From positions 2,976,001 to 3,040,000 of the forward strand of contig NZ_CP068083.1 of assembly GCF_016725325.1 (NCBI RefSeq): DNA of 64,000 bases, read 5' to 3'. The stretch comes from Sphingobacterium spiritivorum. GTDB taxonomy: Bacteria > Bacteroidota > Bacteroidia > Sphingobacteriales > Sphingobacteriaceae. Under the pieces are notes generated by a model, which saw nothing but the letters and a program-made list of their open reading frames with translations, did no database searches and was not told where the DNA came from. A program made the translations under genes and the position numbers. Shown here one piece after another: positions 8,565 to 17,622 of this stretch; within the stretch, counting starts at the first letter, position 1, and each line of letters begins with the position of its first letter.

Positions 8565-9068
8565 CTACTTGTACGCAGTCAGCGTTTTTTTCATTGCTTT
8601 ACGTGCAACATGGATCCGGGTTTTGACAGTACCTATCGGTATGTTCAAGTGGTCGGAAATCTCATGATACTTATATCCTTCAAAATACATGCTGAATGGG
8701 ATATAATATTCGTCAGAGAGATTGGTCAATGCTTTATTGATATCTTCCATAATGAATTTGTTTTCACCGTCATTGTGTGTTGCAGATACGAACAGATTCG
8801 CACTGGTAATTTCTTCTTCTTTGGTAATAAAAGAATTGGTCTTTACAATACGTCTGTAGTTGTTGATAAACGTATTCTTCATGATGGTGTATAACCAGCC
8901 TTTAAGATTAGTTCCTTCTTTGAAATTTCCAAAGTAAGTGACAGCTTTCAGTAAGGTGTCTTGTACTAAATCGTTGGCGTCATCTTGGTCTCTCGTAAAA
9001 TTTTTAGCGTAGAGTTTGAGAGAACTCGCTTGTTGGATAACCATTGAGTTAAATTCGAATTTAGTCAT
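8565..9068 (-). CDS. ECF-family RNA polymerase sigma factor
   Basis: A 167-residue alternative sigma factor. Region 2 is FTRDQDDANDLVQDTLLKAV followed by the core-binding helix LKGWLYTIMKNTFINNYRR. Region 4 is the helix-turn-helix stretch YHEISDHLNIPIGTVKTRIH. The two domains are joined by a short linker, as is normal for ECF factors. No anti-sigma gene lies next to it: the upstream 310 bases are non-coding and the downstream neighbour is the cytochrome b5-like protein 45 bases away. The regulon is unknown. A near-perfect 22-base inverted repeat 20 bases before the start may be its control site. Confidence 0.93.
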   Translation of the reverse strand: MTKFEFNSMVIQQASSLKLYAKNFTRDQDDANDLVQDTLLKAVTYFGNFKEGTNLKGWLYTIMKNTFINNYRRIVKTNSFITKEEEITSANLFVSATHNDGENKFIMEDINKALTNLSDEYYIPFSMYFEGYKYHEISDHLNIPIGTVKTRIHVARKAMKKTLTAYK

Positions 9069-9087
9069 ACTAGATCTGTTTTTTTAG

Positions 9088-9109
9088 TTTATACACTGCG
9101 GTGTATAAA
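9088..9109. promoter_or_regulatory. Inverted repeat upstream of the ECF sigma gene
   Basis: TTTATACAC (9088-9096) and GTGTATAAA (9101-9109) are exact complements separated by TGCG. The centre is 30 bases before the sigma-factor ATG (complement, 9068), in the promoter or leader. It has the form of a dimeric repressor operator; the binding protein is not known. Confidence 0.55.
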
Positions 9110-9286
9110 AGTTAACACTATGATATTCAGATACTCTATTATATATGCACTCTTCTATTTATTTTTCCGGAAATTTTAAACCAGAGCTACGGTTTCAGGT
9201 CTAATGGTGCAAATACTATGCTAAAAAGTGAAAATATGGAGATTCAATAAGCAGAAAGGTATAATTCTACTGGAGGTTAATATGAA

Positions 9287-9332
9287 AGAATAGAGCCTGA
9301 AAGTGGGATGAGGCTCTATTCTGTATTTTTTT
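9287..9332. terminator. Hairpin terminator between murB and the sigma-factor gene
   Basis: Twelve perfect pairs, AGAATAGAGCCT (9287-9298) and AGGCTCTATTCT (9311-9322), with a 12-base loop. On the plus strand it is followed by GTATTTTTTTATTTA, a good T tract; on the minus strand, where murB ends 57 bases earlier, the tract is weaker. It may therefore end murB, a short plus-strand transcript, or both. The gene-free 9069-9378 stretch holds otherwise only the inverted repeat at 9088-9109. Confidence 0.7.
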
Positions 9333-9378
9333 ATTTACTTTATGAGGATGTAATTTAACTTAAAAATAATATTAAATT

Positions 9379-10395
9379 TTATAAAATGTTTACTTCGCGC
9401 TCCAGTTTGATGCCGAATTTTTGATACACATCGTTCAAAATTGTGGACGATAGGTCATAGATTTCATCACCCGAAGCGTTGTCCGCATTTATCAGTACCA
9501 AAGCCTGATTATGCCATACACCCGCGCGACCCAATCTTTTGCCTTTCCATCCGCACTGTTCTATCAACCAGCCTGCAGCCAGCTTTACGTGTTCCTCATC
9601 TACATTATAATATACAATCTCTGGAAAGTCAACAATTAATCTGTCCAATATGTTTTTGTAAATGATAGGATTTTTAAAAAAACTACCCGCATTGCCCACT
9701 GTGCTGGGGTCCGGAAGCTTTTCGACACGTATATAGGACACTACTTCTGCAATATCTTTTATTGTAGGGTTAGCAATCTGTCTGTGGCTGAGCTCTTTTT
9801 CAATAGCTCCATAAGAAGTATTGATGGGGGCATCTAAGTTCAGTTTATAGGTAACCTCGACAATGATATAGCGGTTTTTATGTTTGGACTTGAATACACT
9901 GTCCCGGTAAGAGAATTCGCAGTCCTCTTTTGTAAAGGTTACAAATTGCCCCGTTCTGGTATCAAAAGCTACACAACTGTAGAAGATATTCATTAATTCG
10001 GAACCGTATGCTCCGATATTCTGTACGGGAGATGCACCTACAGTTCCGGGGATAAGTGCCATGTTTTCAAGTCCCGGAAAGTTGTTGGAGACGCAGTGCC
10101 ATACCAGATCATTCCATACTTCACCGCCCTGAGCTGTTACAAATACAAAATTCTGCTGAATGGTATTATGAATGCCTTTCAATGCTATTTTGATTAAAAG
10201 TCCTTCATAGTCTTTAGTGAAAAGTATATTGCTGCCTCCTCCCAGGATCAGGAAATTATCATTGAAACACCCCTCATTGTATATTTGCAGTAGTTGTTGT
10301 CTGTTTTCTATTTGTACAAAACGTTTGGCTAAAACGTCTACTCCAAAAGTATTATATGATTTCAGTGAGATATCAGACTGTATGAGGTTATTCAT
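9379..10395 (-). CDS. murB: UDP-N-acetylenolpyruvoylglucosamine reductase MurB
   Basis: FAD-dependent cytoplasmic enzyme that reduces UDP-GlcNAc-enolpyruvate to UDP-MurNAc, the second committed step of peptidoglycan precursor synthesis. The FAD-binding half has FLILGGGSNILF and ALIPGTVGASPVQNIGAYG. The catalytic serine motif GNAGSFFKNP and the C-terminal HNQALVLIN are present, as in type I MurB. I take the start at the ATG giving MNNLIQSDISLKSYNTFG, where family alignments begin; an ATG seven codons upstream (10416) is possible. It is transcribed alone and diverges from the TetR gene. Confidence 0.95.
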   Translation of the reverse strand: MNNLIQSDISLKSYNTFGVDVLAKRFVQIENRQQLLQIYNEGCFNDNFLILGGGSNILFTKDYEGLLIKIALKGIHNTIQQNFVFVTAQGGEVWNDLVWHCVSNNFPGLENMALIPGTVGASPVQNIGAYGSELMNIFYSCVAFDTRTGQFVTFTKEDCEFSYRDSVFKSKHKNRYIIVEVTYKLNLDAPINTSYGAIEKELSHRQIANPTIKDIAEVVSYIRVEKLPDPSTVGNAGSFFKNPIIYKNILDRLIVDFPEIVYYNVDEEHVKLAAGWLIEQCGWKGKRLGRAGVWHNQALVLINADNASGDEIYDLSSTILNDVYQKFGIKLEREVNIL

Positions 10396-10503
10396 TTTTT
10401 TGACTCTTGTTTTCAAATGTTCAAAAAAAACATTAATTTTATCAATGATTTAAGGGGATAAAGATAGTACATAGCATTTACTTAGAAGAATTAAAAAGAA
10501 GAA

Positions 10504-11109
10504 ATGGCAAACGCAGATTTGAAAAGAACGAAAATTTTAGAGGCGGCAACGAGGAGATTTGCGCATTTTGGAATGGCTAAAACAACAATGGCAGAAATTG
10601 CTAAGGATTTGTCATTCTCTAAAGCATTACTATACTATTATTTCCCGGATAAAAACAGCCTCTATTCAGCAGTCTTTGAATATGTGATGGATGAGATGAT
10701 GACCGAAATAAGTGATTATATCAGTAAATCGGATAATTATGAAGATGCCATGATGTTTACGCTGGATAAGCGGATTGAACTGATCAATAAATACTATAGC
10801 TTGTTTGAGCAATCCACAGCTTTGGTGAAAGAGATGCCTGCTGAAATTGAAAAAGTGATTAAAGAATGTTTTGAGAAAGAGGCCACTCTTTTGGGTAAAG
10901 TATTACAGATAGGTATAAACAAAGGTGAGCTTGAAGTGGATGATCTGGAAGATACAGCCAAATTATTGCTTTACTCGTTGTTTGGTATGCGGATAGGTAT
11001 TATGAAGGATATGAAATGCCTGATCTTTCCTACCAAAGAAGAGTTTGATTTTATATTGACACTGCAAAAGAAAATGGTGAAGATATTCCTCAACGGATTG
11101 AGAAAATAA
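10504..11109 (+). CDS. TetR/AcrR family transcriptional regulator
   Basis: A 201-residue one-component repressor. The N-terminal helix-turn-helix is clear: RRFAHFGMAKTTMAEIAKDL followed by SFSKALLYYYFPDKNSLYSA. The C-terminal ligand and dimerisation domain is all-helical and has no signature that identifies the inducer. It converges with the YpdA gene, with two bases between stops, and diverges from murB. The regulated genes are likely elsewhere; the FUSC/YpdA pair is the nearest candidate but faces the other way, so this link is weak inference. Confidence 0.92.
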   Translation: MANADLKRTKILEAATRRFAHFGMAKTTMAEIAKDLSFSKALLYYYFPDKNSLYSAVFEYVMDEMMTEISDYISKSDNYEDAMMFTLDKRIELINKYYSLFEQSTALVKEMPAEIEKVIKECFEKEATLLGKVLQIGINKGELEVDDLEDTAKLLLYSLFGMRIGIMKDMKCLIFPTKEEFDFILTLQKKMVKIFLNGLRK

Positions 11110-11111
11110 GC

Positions 11112-12080
11112 TTACCTGCCGGATACAATATGATTGATAATTTGAGTTGCATGTACTCTTGAATTTTCAATAAACCACAGGTGTGTATTTAATCCTCCAC
11201 ACACTACACCTGCCAGATATATTCCTTTTCTGTTCGTTTCCATGGTTTCTTCGTTATGCTCCGGAATCATGGGAGATACATCAGGCACATTGATTCCGAT
11301 TTTCTTCAGAAAATCAAAATCAGGTCTGTATCCTGTCAGCGCAAGTACAAAGTCATTTTTTATTGTAATCAGTCCTTGTGGAGTTGAGATTTCAGCCGCT
11401 GTTTCTGAGATACTATGGATATGACTATTGTATAACACATCAATTTCCTTAAATGCTATACGGTTTTCTATGTCCGGGCGTACCCAATATTTCACTCTGG
11501 GACTGACTTCATTTCCACGGATCACCAATGTTACCTTAGCTCCTTTTCTGTACGTCTCTAATGCGGCATCTATAGAAGAATTGCTGGCACCCACAACAAT
11601 GACATGCTGACCTGCATAATAATGGGGATCATTATAATAATGTCTGACTTTCGGCAGGTCTTCACCAGGAACATTCAATAACATGGGAATGTCATAAAAA
11701 CCTGTTGCAACAATAATGTGCTTTGCGCGGTAAGTAGCCTTATCAGTCGATACGATATAGGTATTACTTTCTGCGGGATCAACCGCTATGACCTCTTCAA
11801 AAAGATGGGTGCTTAGTTCAAATTTCTGACAGATACGTCTGTAGTATTCCAAGGCTTCTGCTCGTTTAGGCTTTGGATTTGTCGTTACAAATGGTGTTTC
11901 TCCTATTTCAAGGCGTTCTGCTGAGGAAAAGAACGTCATATTCACAGGGTAATTGTACAGGGAATTGACCAGACACCCTTTTTCTACAATGATATACGAT
12001 AGATTTGCTGCTTTTGCTTCGATTCCACAGGCCAATCCGATGGGGCCTGCTCCGATAATTAATATATCTAAATCAACCAT
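11112..12080 (-). CDS. ypdA: YpdA-family flavoprotein (putative bacillithiol-disulfide reductase)
   Basis: FAD/NADPH oxidoreductase of the YpdA family, which in Firmicutes reduces oxidised bacillithiol. The first dinucleotide motif GAGPIG is at residues 10-15 and a second Rossmann motif, VVGASNSSIDAALE, is mid-protein. The closing ALTGYRPDFDFL and GIYLAGVVCGG are typical of the family. There is no CxxC redox pair, which separates it from thioredoxin reductase. The start at 12080 (MVDLDILIIG) is chosen because it sits one base after the FUSC stop and is preceded by AGGAGG; an upstream in-frame ATG would run into the FUSC gene. Bacillithiol use by this organism is inference. Confidence 0.85.
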   Translation of the reverse strand: MVDLDILIIGAGPIGLACGIEAKAANLSYIIVEKGCLVNSLYNYPVNMTFFSSAERLEIGETPFVTTNPKPKRAEALEYYRRICQKFELSTHLFEEVIAVDPAESNTYIVSTDKATYRAKHIIVATGFYDIPMLLNVPGEDLPKVRHYYNDPHYYAGQHVIVVGASNSSIDAALETYRKGAKVTLVIRGNEVSPRVKYWVRPDIENRIAFKEIDVLYNSHIHSISETAAEISTPQGLITIKNDFVLALTGYRPDFDFLKKIGINVPDVSPMIPEHNEETMETNRKGIYLAGVVCGGLNTHLWFIENSRVHATQIINHIVSGR

Positions 12081-12081
12081 T

Positions 12082-14271
12082 TTATACTGCTTCCTCCTGA
12101 AGATCGAGTTTTGCCTTCTCTTCAACGTCTATTATTTGAATTACTGATTTTTGTAAATCTGAGCAAATCTTATTCAAAAACTGTAATTGTTCTGTAATTA
12201 ATTTAGATTCCTCAGATATCGCTCCCTCTTCTTCCTCTTTTGGAATATTGTATTTGACGGGATAGAATGGATCTGTATCCGTTTCATCTGTCAGCAGTAC
12301 AATTACATTTTCCAGAGAATTAAGTGCTTTTTTAACAAGCTTGAGGTGTTCATTATTCAGTTCTGATGCATCTGCTTCCCATACTCTACGGGTTAAGGTC
12401 GCAGAATAAGAGGAAAGAATATGATTAAAGATTACAAACCTGTTCACTTCTTTGGTGTTCTTCTGTTTCCTTTTGGGTTCAGTCAGCATACGTTGAAAAG
12501 TTGATCCCATATTGGCTGTTGCGATATACACTTGCTTTCGGGCTAGTTTGTATTCCGTAATAGTTGGTTTTTGTCCGGAAATAATGGAGATAATCTGCGA
12601 GATGTAATTGTAATTTGCAATAATCAGTTTCCGCATGTTTCCCCGTACCTGTGCGCTTTCCCAATTCGGAAAAATAACATAACTGGAAACGAAGGCCAGC
12701 ATTCCACCCAGAAAAGTATCAATTATTCTGTTTTGCGCCATTTCCATTGTATTCATGCCGTTGAAACTAAGCATGATCAGTACATAAGGCGTCATAAACA
12801 TAACGGCAATAATATAATTAACACGGAATAAGCTGTATGCGGTAAGGAAGAAAAAGACAAGCAATACAAAGCGTGTGGTATCATCCTTAATTGTAATCAG
12901 TATAATCGTTCCAATAATCCCCCCGACGACAGTCCCGATGAGACGTTGTACGTTTCTTTCTTTTGTAAGTCCGAATCCGGGTTTGAGAATAACCATAATT
13001 GTCAGCATGACCCAATAACTATTGAACTGCCCGAAACCGAGCATCTGGGTCAGCACATATCCGAATGTCATGACAATAGACATACGTAGTGCATGTCTGA
13101 AAATCGTGGATTTAAGGGTGAGATTTTCTTCAAACTGACGGAAATCCAGATTAACTTTATTTACAAATTTGTCTGCGTCTTCAATATCTGAATTTGTAAT
13201 TTCTTTGGGAATAGCATATCCGAAGCTGTATATCCGTTCCAGTTGTAATACAATATTCTTTATATTGATGACGACCTTTTTGAGCGCAATCGTGTTGTAC
13301 TGATATTCTTTTTCTATCTTATCAATAGATTCCATAAGGTGATCCACATCCGTTCTGAAATTATACAGTGGTTTGGGAACCTTGTTTGCATTGAGTTGAT
13401 AGGCAAGATGGTCCAGTTCGTTTGTTACTTTCAGAATAGTGAATTTGAATTCATTCAGTATTCCTGTATGGCCGAATTTTTCACTGACAGCATTGTAGTC
13501 GTAGTGCGTCGCCATACTTTGCTCAAACAGATCGACGATGTCCGAAAACACTAAAGTAAGATATCTGCCTGTTTTGGTTGTGTCTTTTATAGATCGTTTG
13601 CTCTGAAATAAGTGATCCCGTACATTTTCCTGGTGTTCATGTACGAGGATCTGTTGTTCGATTAGCTTAAGATAATTGCTGTCATTGTCGATTTTTACAT
13701 CGTAAAAATTAGCTTTAATACGGATGTAGTCCGCTACTTTGCGAATCGTTTCTGAAAGTTCCTGCTGAGCCAGTCTGTATGGTCTTACCTGTGTCAGGGA
13801 GAGGCTGATGATGATATACCATACCGCACCTGTTATAAAATAAAGAAGGTGAAAGGCGAAGTCTGTAAACGATTCGGAAACGTCAATATGGATAAGCAAC
13901 ATCAAAATACCCATAGAACCAATGTTGGCTGCTCTTGAATTGAATACAGCAAGCATGGCATAGAGAAAGCACAATGAAGCAATCACGATAGTGGTGAGGA
14001 TGACCGATCCGGCAGAAAGGTAAGTGACAATATACGTAAAGACAGTAATGCCCAGACATGCGAACATCCCGAATCGGCGGTGAGCCGGAGCGCCGGGAGT
14101 ATCAGACAATCCGACAAGCAAAGCTCCTAAAGAAATAAGTGTCCCGGTGCGGAAATCACCTAATGCCGCGCACACAAAGATAGGCACTATACAGCCAATG
14201 GTAATCCGTACGCCATCCGCAAAGTATTGACCGTTAAAGAAGTTTGTAATTTCCTGAATTATTTTCTTCAT
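12082..14271 (-). CDS. FUSC-family inner membrane protein (YccS/YhfK-like)
   Basis: A 729-residue integral membrane protein with two clusters of hydrophobic segments. The first is in residues ~15-160 (beginning GVRITIGCIVPIFVCAALGD) and the second in ~395-530 (FGYVLTQMLGFGQFNSYWVM, then GTVVGGIIGTIILI). Each cluster is followed by a long helical cytoplasmic region. This two-part plan with a GxxxG-rich second membrane block matches the FUSC/YccS family, related to aromatic-acid exporters. The transported compound is unknown. It is followed directly by ypdA with one base between, so the two are co-transcribed. Confidence 0.85.
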   Translation of the reverse strand: MKKIIQEITNFFNGQYFADGVRITIGCIVPIFVCAALGDFRTGTLISLGALLVGLSDTPGAPAHRRFGMFACLGITVFTYIVTYLSAGSVILTTIVIASLCFLYAMLAVFNSRAANIGSMGILMLLIHIDVSESFTDFAFHLLYFITGAVWYIIISLSLTQVRPYRLAQQELSETIRKVADYIRIKANFYDVKIDNDSNYLKLIEQQILVHEHQENVRDHLFQSKRSIKDTTKTGRYLTLVFSDIVDLFEQSMATHYDYNAVSEKFGHTGILNEFKFTILKVTNELDHLAYQLNANKVPKPLYNFRTDVDHLMESIDKIEKEYQYNTIALKKVVINIKNIVLQLERIYSFGYAIPKEITNSDIEDADKFVNKVNLDFRQFEENLTLKSTIFRHALRMSIVMTFGYVLTQMLGFGQFNSYWVMLTIMVILKPGFGLTKERNVQRLIGTVVGGIIGTIILITIKDDTTRFVLLVFFFLTAYSLFRVNYIIAVMFMTPYVLIMLSFNGMNTMEMAQNRIIDTFLGGMLAFVSSYVIFPNWESAQVRGNMRKLIIANYNYISQIISIISGQKPTITEYKLARKQVYIATANMGSTFQRMLTEPKRKQKNTKEVNRFVIFNHILSSYSATLTRRVWEADASELNNEHLKLVKKALNSLENVIVLLTDETDTDPFYPVKYNIPKEEEEGAISEESKLITEQLQFLNKICSDLQKSVIQIIDVEEKAKLDLQEEAV

Positions 14272-14284
14272 AATCTATGCCAGG

Positions 14285-14292
14285 CAAAGATA
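14285..14292 (-). promoter_or_regulatory. -7-like box of the FUSC-ypdA operon
   Basis: On the minus strand this reads TATCTTTG, matching TAnnTTTG, 14 bases before the FUSC start. No clear TTTG partner is found at the usual distance. Confidence 0.4.
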
Positions 14293-14327
14293 CAGATAGA
14301 TTTAGGATAAGTGTTGAAAAAGATAGT

Positions 14328-14354
14328 AAAAAAGACTGCTGAACAGTCTTTTTT
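14328..14354 (-). terminator. Terminator of ohr
   Basis: Eleven pairs, AAAAAAGACTG (14328-14338) and CAGTCTTTTTT (14344-14354), with a five-base loop. It lies immediately downstream of the ohr stop codon on the minus strand, and the A/T-rich stem supplies the U tract. Confidence 0.85.
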
Positions 14355-14362
14355 GTAAAGAG

Positions 14363-14776
14363 TTAGACAGCTTTTATGCTGACTTCTATATTACCTTTTG
14401 TGGCTTTTGAATAGGGGCAGACTTTATGGGCTTTATTTGCCAGTTTCTGAGCCTCGTCAATGGATAGCGAAGGCACATGTATTTCTAATTCAGCTGACAG
14501 AAAAAATGAATTATCTTCTTCATTAAAGGAAGCCTTTACTGTCACAGTCGCATCTTTCAGATCCACATGATCTTTTTCTCCCACAGCTCCCATTGCTCCT
14601 AAGAAACAGGAACTCCATGCTGCGGCAAATAGTTGCTCCGGATTTGTTGCTCCTCCTTTTCCTCCCATAGCTTCGGGTTTGTGAACTTCAAAATCAATTA
14701 TTCCGTCCGATGAACGGACAGCACCATCTCTTCCACCTGTGGCGGTTACTTCCGCTGTATATAGTTTTTTGCTCAT
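14363..14776 (-). CDS. ohr: Organic hydroperoxide resistance protein Ohr
   Basis: Small cytoplasmic thiol peroxidase of the Ohr/OsmC fold that reduces organic and fatty-acid hydroperoxides. The 137-residue product carries the expected active site: Arg16 (in TGGRDG), Glu47 (NPEQLF), peroxidatic Cys57 (SSCFLGAM) and resolving Cys120 (KVCPYSKA). The spacing matches Ohr rather than OsmC. No OhrR-type MarR regulator is adjacent. It is monocistronic with its own terminator. The 205 bases between its start and ppc are AT-rich. Confidence 0.94.
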   Translation of the reverse strand: MSKKLYTAEVTATGGRDGAVRSSDGIIDFEVHKPEAMGGKGGATNPEQLFAAAWSSCFLGAMGAVGEKDHVDLKDATVTVKASFNEEDNSFFLSAELEIHVPSLSIDEAQKLANKAHKVCPYSKATKGNIEVSIKAV

Positions 14777-14907
14777 GATAATACATTATTAGTTTTTCAA
14801 TAATATAATAACAGTAAAGTCAGAATAATGTTGTTAGTAATTTTTTAAAATTTTGAAGTTTTGTGTTTAAAATTTACATTATAAAGGATATTTGAGTATT
14901 AATTTTA

Positions 14908-14966
14908 TATATTTGATTTTCGGAGGTTGAAATCAACTAAATCAAACAAACAAAACACACAACCTC
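14908..14966 (+). promoter_or_regulatory. Putative ppc promoter box and 5' leader hairpin
   Basis: TATATTTG (14908-14915) matches the -7 consensus. Just after it, GAGGTTG (14923-14929) can pair with CAACCTC (14960-14966) around a 30-base A/C-rich loop, 16 bases before the ppc ATG. A transcript from this box would begin with that stem. This is sequence-only inference. Confidence 0.35.
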
Positions 14967-14982
14967 GTGTTATTTCAAAACC

Positions 14983-17559
14983 ATGAAATTAAGTCAAAAA
15001 GAAGCTACCTTTCAAAACGAGGTGTTGACCCGTTTTGAACTTTTCAAGAGTTTATTCCTTACTTTACCGTTTCAACGCGTAAAGCATACGGGTACATTGT
15101 TGCCTTTTTTTACTACACATTGTGAGAAAGGAGTGGAAGAGCATCTTGCTCCGGAGGAGATTATAGATAGTTTTTTTGGTCAATATGAACAATATGTACA
15201 GGAAGAGGACCGTGTAGATCTTCTGTTCAGAATAGTACAATATGTAGAGCGGCAGGTGGTTTTATTCGATGCGGTAGAGGATTCTTCTTTTCAATCTATA
15301 GGACGTGCAGATGAAGCCGGTCTTTTGGAACCTCTTTTCCGGCAGACAGAAACAAACAGTAAGCTTAGAAAGCAAATTGTCAACAAGCTGAAGGACTTTT
15401 CTGTGCGTTTAGTTCTTACGGCTCATCCTACCCAATTCTATCCGGGAGCTGTACTTTCTATTATTAATGACCTTATCGAAGCTATTAAGGACAATGATAT
15501 CAGTAACATTCATTTGCTGCTTCAGCAACTGGGTAAAACTCCTTTTATCAATAAGCTCAAACCTACTCCGGTAGATGAGGCTGCAAGTCTGGCCTGGTAT
15601 CTGGAAAACGTATTCTATAAAGTAGCTTCCGAAATTCAGGCTACTATAGATGATGAACTTGAGATGCCTACTGAAGATGTCAAACAACTTATCGAGCTAG
15701 GGTTTTGGCCGGGTGGAGACCGTGACGGAAATCCAAATGTAACTGTCGAAAGTACACGTAAAGTAGCGACTATGCTCCGGACCATTTTGTTCAGATGCTA
15801 TTATCGGGATTTCAGAGTCATCAAGAGACGCATTACCTTCAGAGGTGTAGAGCAATATATGGATACGTTGCAGGAACTATTCTATGAGAACAGTTTTAAT
15901 CCTGTGGAGAACCCTAAGGATGAAACGGATCTTATCCTTACAAATCTGAAAGCTATTAAAAAAGTCCTCATCGAGAAACATAATAGTTTATTTATAGAGG
16001 TAGTGGAAGACCTTATTCGTAAGGTCATGACCTTCGGGTGTTATTTTACAACACTTGATATCCGTCAGGATAGTCGCATATTAAGAGATACGATTACCTA
16101 CCTGATTACTAAGAATCAGAAAAAAACAGGATTGGGGGAAGATTTTGAAGGTCTGACTGAAACAGCTAAGCAAAAAGGTTTTCCATTCTCCGAGCTTGAT
16201 CTTGAAGTAGGAGAAGATGCTGCTTTGCTGGTAAAAGACACTTTGGAAGTTATTCCTTTATTAAAAAGTATTCAGAATGCCGGAAGTGAAAGAGCGGCTC
16301 AGCGCTTTATTATCAGCAACTGTCAACAGGCTTCTGATATTCTCGGGCTTATGCAGCTTTTTCTGTGGTCCGGATGGAAGAAGAAAGAGCTGACTATAGA
16401 TTTTGTACCGCTTTTCGAGACTGTAGACGATCTGGTAAGAGCCGGAGATGTCATGAAAGCTTTATATACACATCCTGCATATGTCGCACACCTTAAATCC
16501 AGAGGAAACAAGCAGACGATTATGCTTGGGTTTTCAGACAGTACAAAGGACGGCGGATATCTGATGGCCAACTGGTCTATATATAAGGCCAAAATGGATC
16601 TGACGGCCATTGCCAGAGATTTTGATGTCGATCTGGTCTTCTTTGATGGTCGCGGTGGACCTCCTGCCCGTGGCGGTGGTAAGACACAACGTTTCTATGC
16701 TTCTATGGGACGTGAAATTGAGAACAAACATATTCAACTGACCATTCAGGGACAGACGATCAGCAGTCAATACGGTTCACTTGATACCGCTAAATATAAT
16801 ATCGAACAATTGCTTCATGCTGGTATTATCTCTGAAATAAGACAAAATGAAGGGGATACATTGACCGTCAAACAAAAGAACGTAATCGATCAGATGGCCG
16901 AGGTGAGTTATGAGAAATTTATGTCTTTACGTAAAGATCCATTATTCCTGAATTATCTGGAAAATCTGAGTCCGCTTAAAGTGCTTTCAACCATCAATAT
17001 CAGTAGCCGTCCTGTTAAACGGAATTCGGATAAAGAATTGAAGCTGGAAGATCTGCGTGCAATTAGTTTTGTAACTTCATGGAGTCAGCTGAAACAAAAT
17101 ATTCCGGGATTCTTCGGGGTAGGATCTGCTTTGCAATTTGCGGAAGAAAACAACCTTTGGTCTTATGTTCGCAATCTTTATGAACATTCAGGTATGTTTA
17201 ATACCATCATTGATAACTGTATGATGTCCATGACGAAGTCCAATTTTGATATCACATCGTACATGCAGTTTGATGAGCAATATGGAGATTTCTGGAAAAT
17301 GCTTCATGCTGAATATGAGCTTACGAAGAAATATGTACTTAAATTGAGTAATACAAAATTTCTGATGGAAAATTATCCGGTGGAAAGGGAATCCATTCTG
17401 GCCAGAGAAAAGATTATTCTGCCGCTGTTAATTATTCAGCACTATGCGATCAGAAAGCAGAAACAGCTCGAAACGGAAGATCCAAAATATGATGTATATT
17501 CAAAACTGATTGCGAGGACAATATACGGGGTTGTAAACGCCGGAAGAAATTTAGCATAA
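14983..17559 (+). CDS. ppc: Phosphoenolpyruvate carboxylase
   Basis: Anaplerotic enzyme converting PEP and bicarbonate to oxaloacetate in the cytoplasm. The 858-residue product carries the catalytic His148 in LTAHPTQ and the loop GGDRDGNP at residues ~244-251. The glycine/arginine-rich FFDGRGGPPARGGGKT lies near residues 552-567, followed by RQNEGDTLTVKQKN. The C-terminus ends in GRNLA rather than the textbook QNTG, but the asparagine third from the C-terminal end, which contacts the aspartate inhibitor in the E. coli enzyme, is still there. The ATG at 14983 begins the family's N-terminal helix. It appears monocistronic. Confidence 0.95.
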   Translation: MKLSQKEATFQNEVLTRFELFKSLFLTLPFQRVKHTGTLLPFFTTHCEKGVEEHLAPEEIIDSFFGQYEQYVQEEDRVDLLFRIVQYVERQVVLFDAVEDSSFQSIGRADEAGLLEPLFRQTETNSKLRKQIVNKLKDFSVRLVLTAHPTQFYPGAVLSIINDLIEAIKDNDISNIHLLLQQLGKTPFINKLKPTPVDEAASLAWYLENVFYKVASEIQATIDDELEMPTEDVKQLIELGFWPGGDRDGNPNVTVESTRKVATMLRTILFRCYYRDFRVIKRRITFRGVEQYMDTLQELFYENSFNPVENPKDETDLILTNLKAIKKVLIEKHNSLFIEVVEDLIRKVMTFGCYFTTLDIRQDSRILRDTITYLITKNQKKTGLGEDFEGLTETAKQKGFPFSELDLEVGEDAALLVKDTLEVIPLLKSIQNAGSERAAQRFIISNCQQASDILGLMQLFLWSGWKKKELTIDFVPLFETVDDLVRAGDVMKALYTHPAYVAHLKSRGNKQTIMLGFSDSTKDGGYLMANWSIYKAKMDLTAIARDFDVDLVFFDGRGGPPARGGGKTQRFYASMGREIENKHIQLTIQGQTISSQYGSLDTAKYNIEQLLHAGIISEIRQNEGDTLTVKQKNVIDQMAEVSYEKFMSLRKDPLFLNYLENLSPLKVLSTINISSRPVKRNSDKELKLEDLRAISFVTSWSQLKQNIPGFFGVGSALQFAEENNLWSYVRNLYEHSGMFNTIIDNCMMSMTKSNFDITSYMQFDEQYGDFWKMLHAEYELTKKYVLKLSNTKFLMENYPVERESILAREKIILPLLIIQHYAIRKQKQLETEDPKYDVYSKLIARTIYGVVNAGRNLA

Positions 17560-17593
17560 TCACAGAAGAATAGGGAATTTAGCATATTATTTA

Positions 17594-17601
17594 TATTTTT
17601 G
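17594..17601 (+). promoter_or_regulatory. -7-like box before the DUF4142-like lipoprotein gene
   Basis: TATTTTTG matches TAnnTTTG and lies 21 bases before the ATG at 17623. No clear upstream TTTG at the usual spacing. Confidence 0.45.
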
Positions 17602-17622
17602 TGGTCGTAATCAAAAGAGAAT

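Noticed and set aside
14983..17559. Truncated or defective PEP carboxylase because of the GRNLA end
   Set aside because: All catalytic motifs and length are intact and the third-from-last asparagine is retained; the ending looks like a lineage variant.
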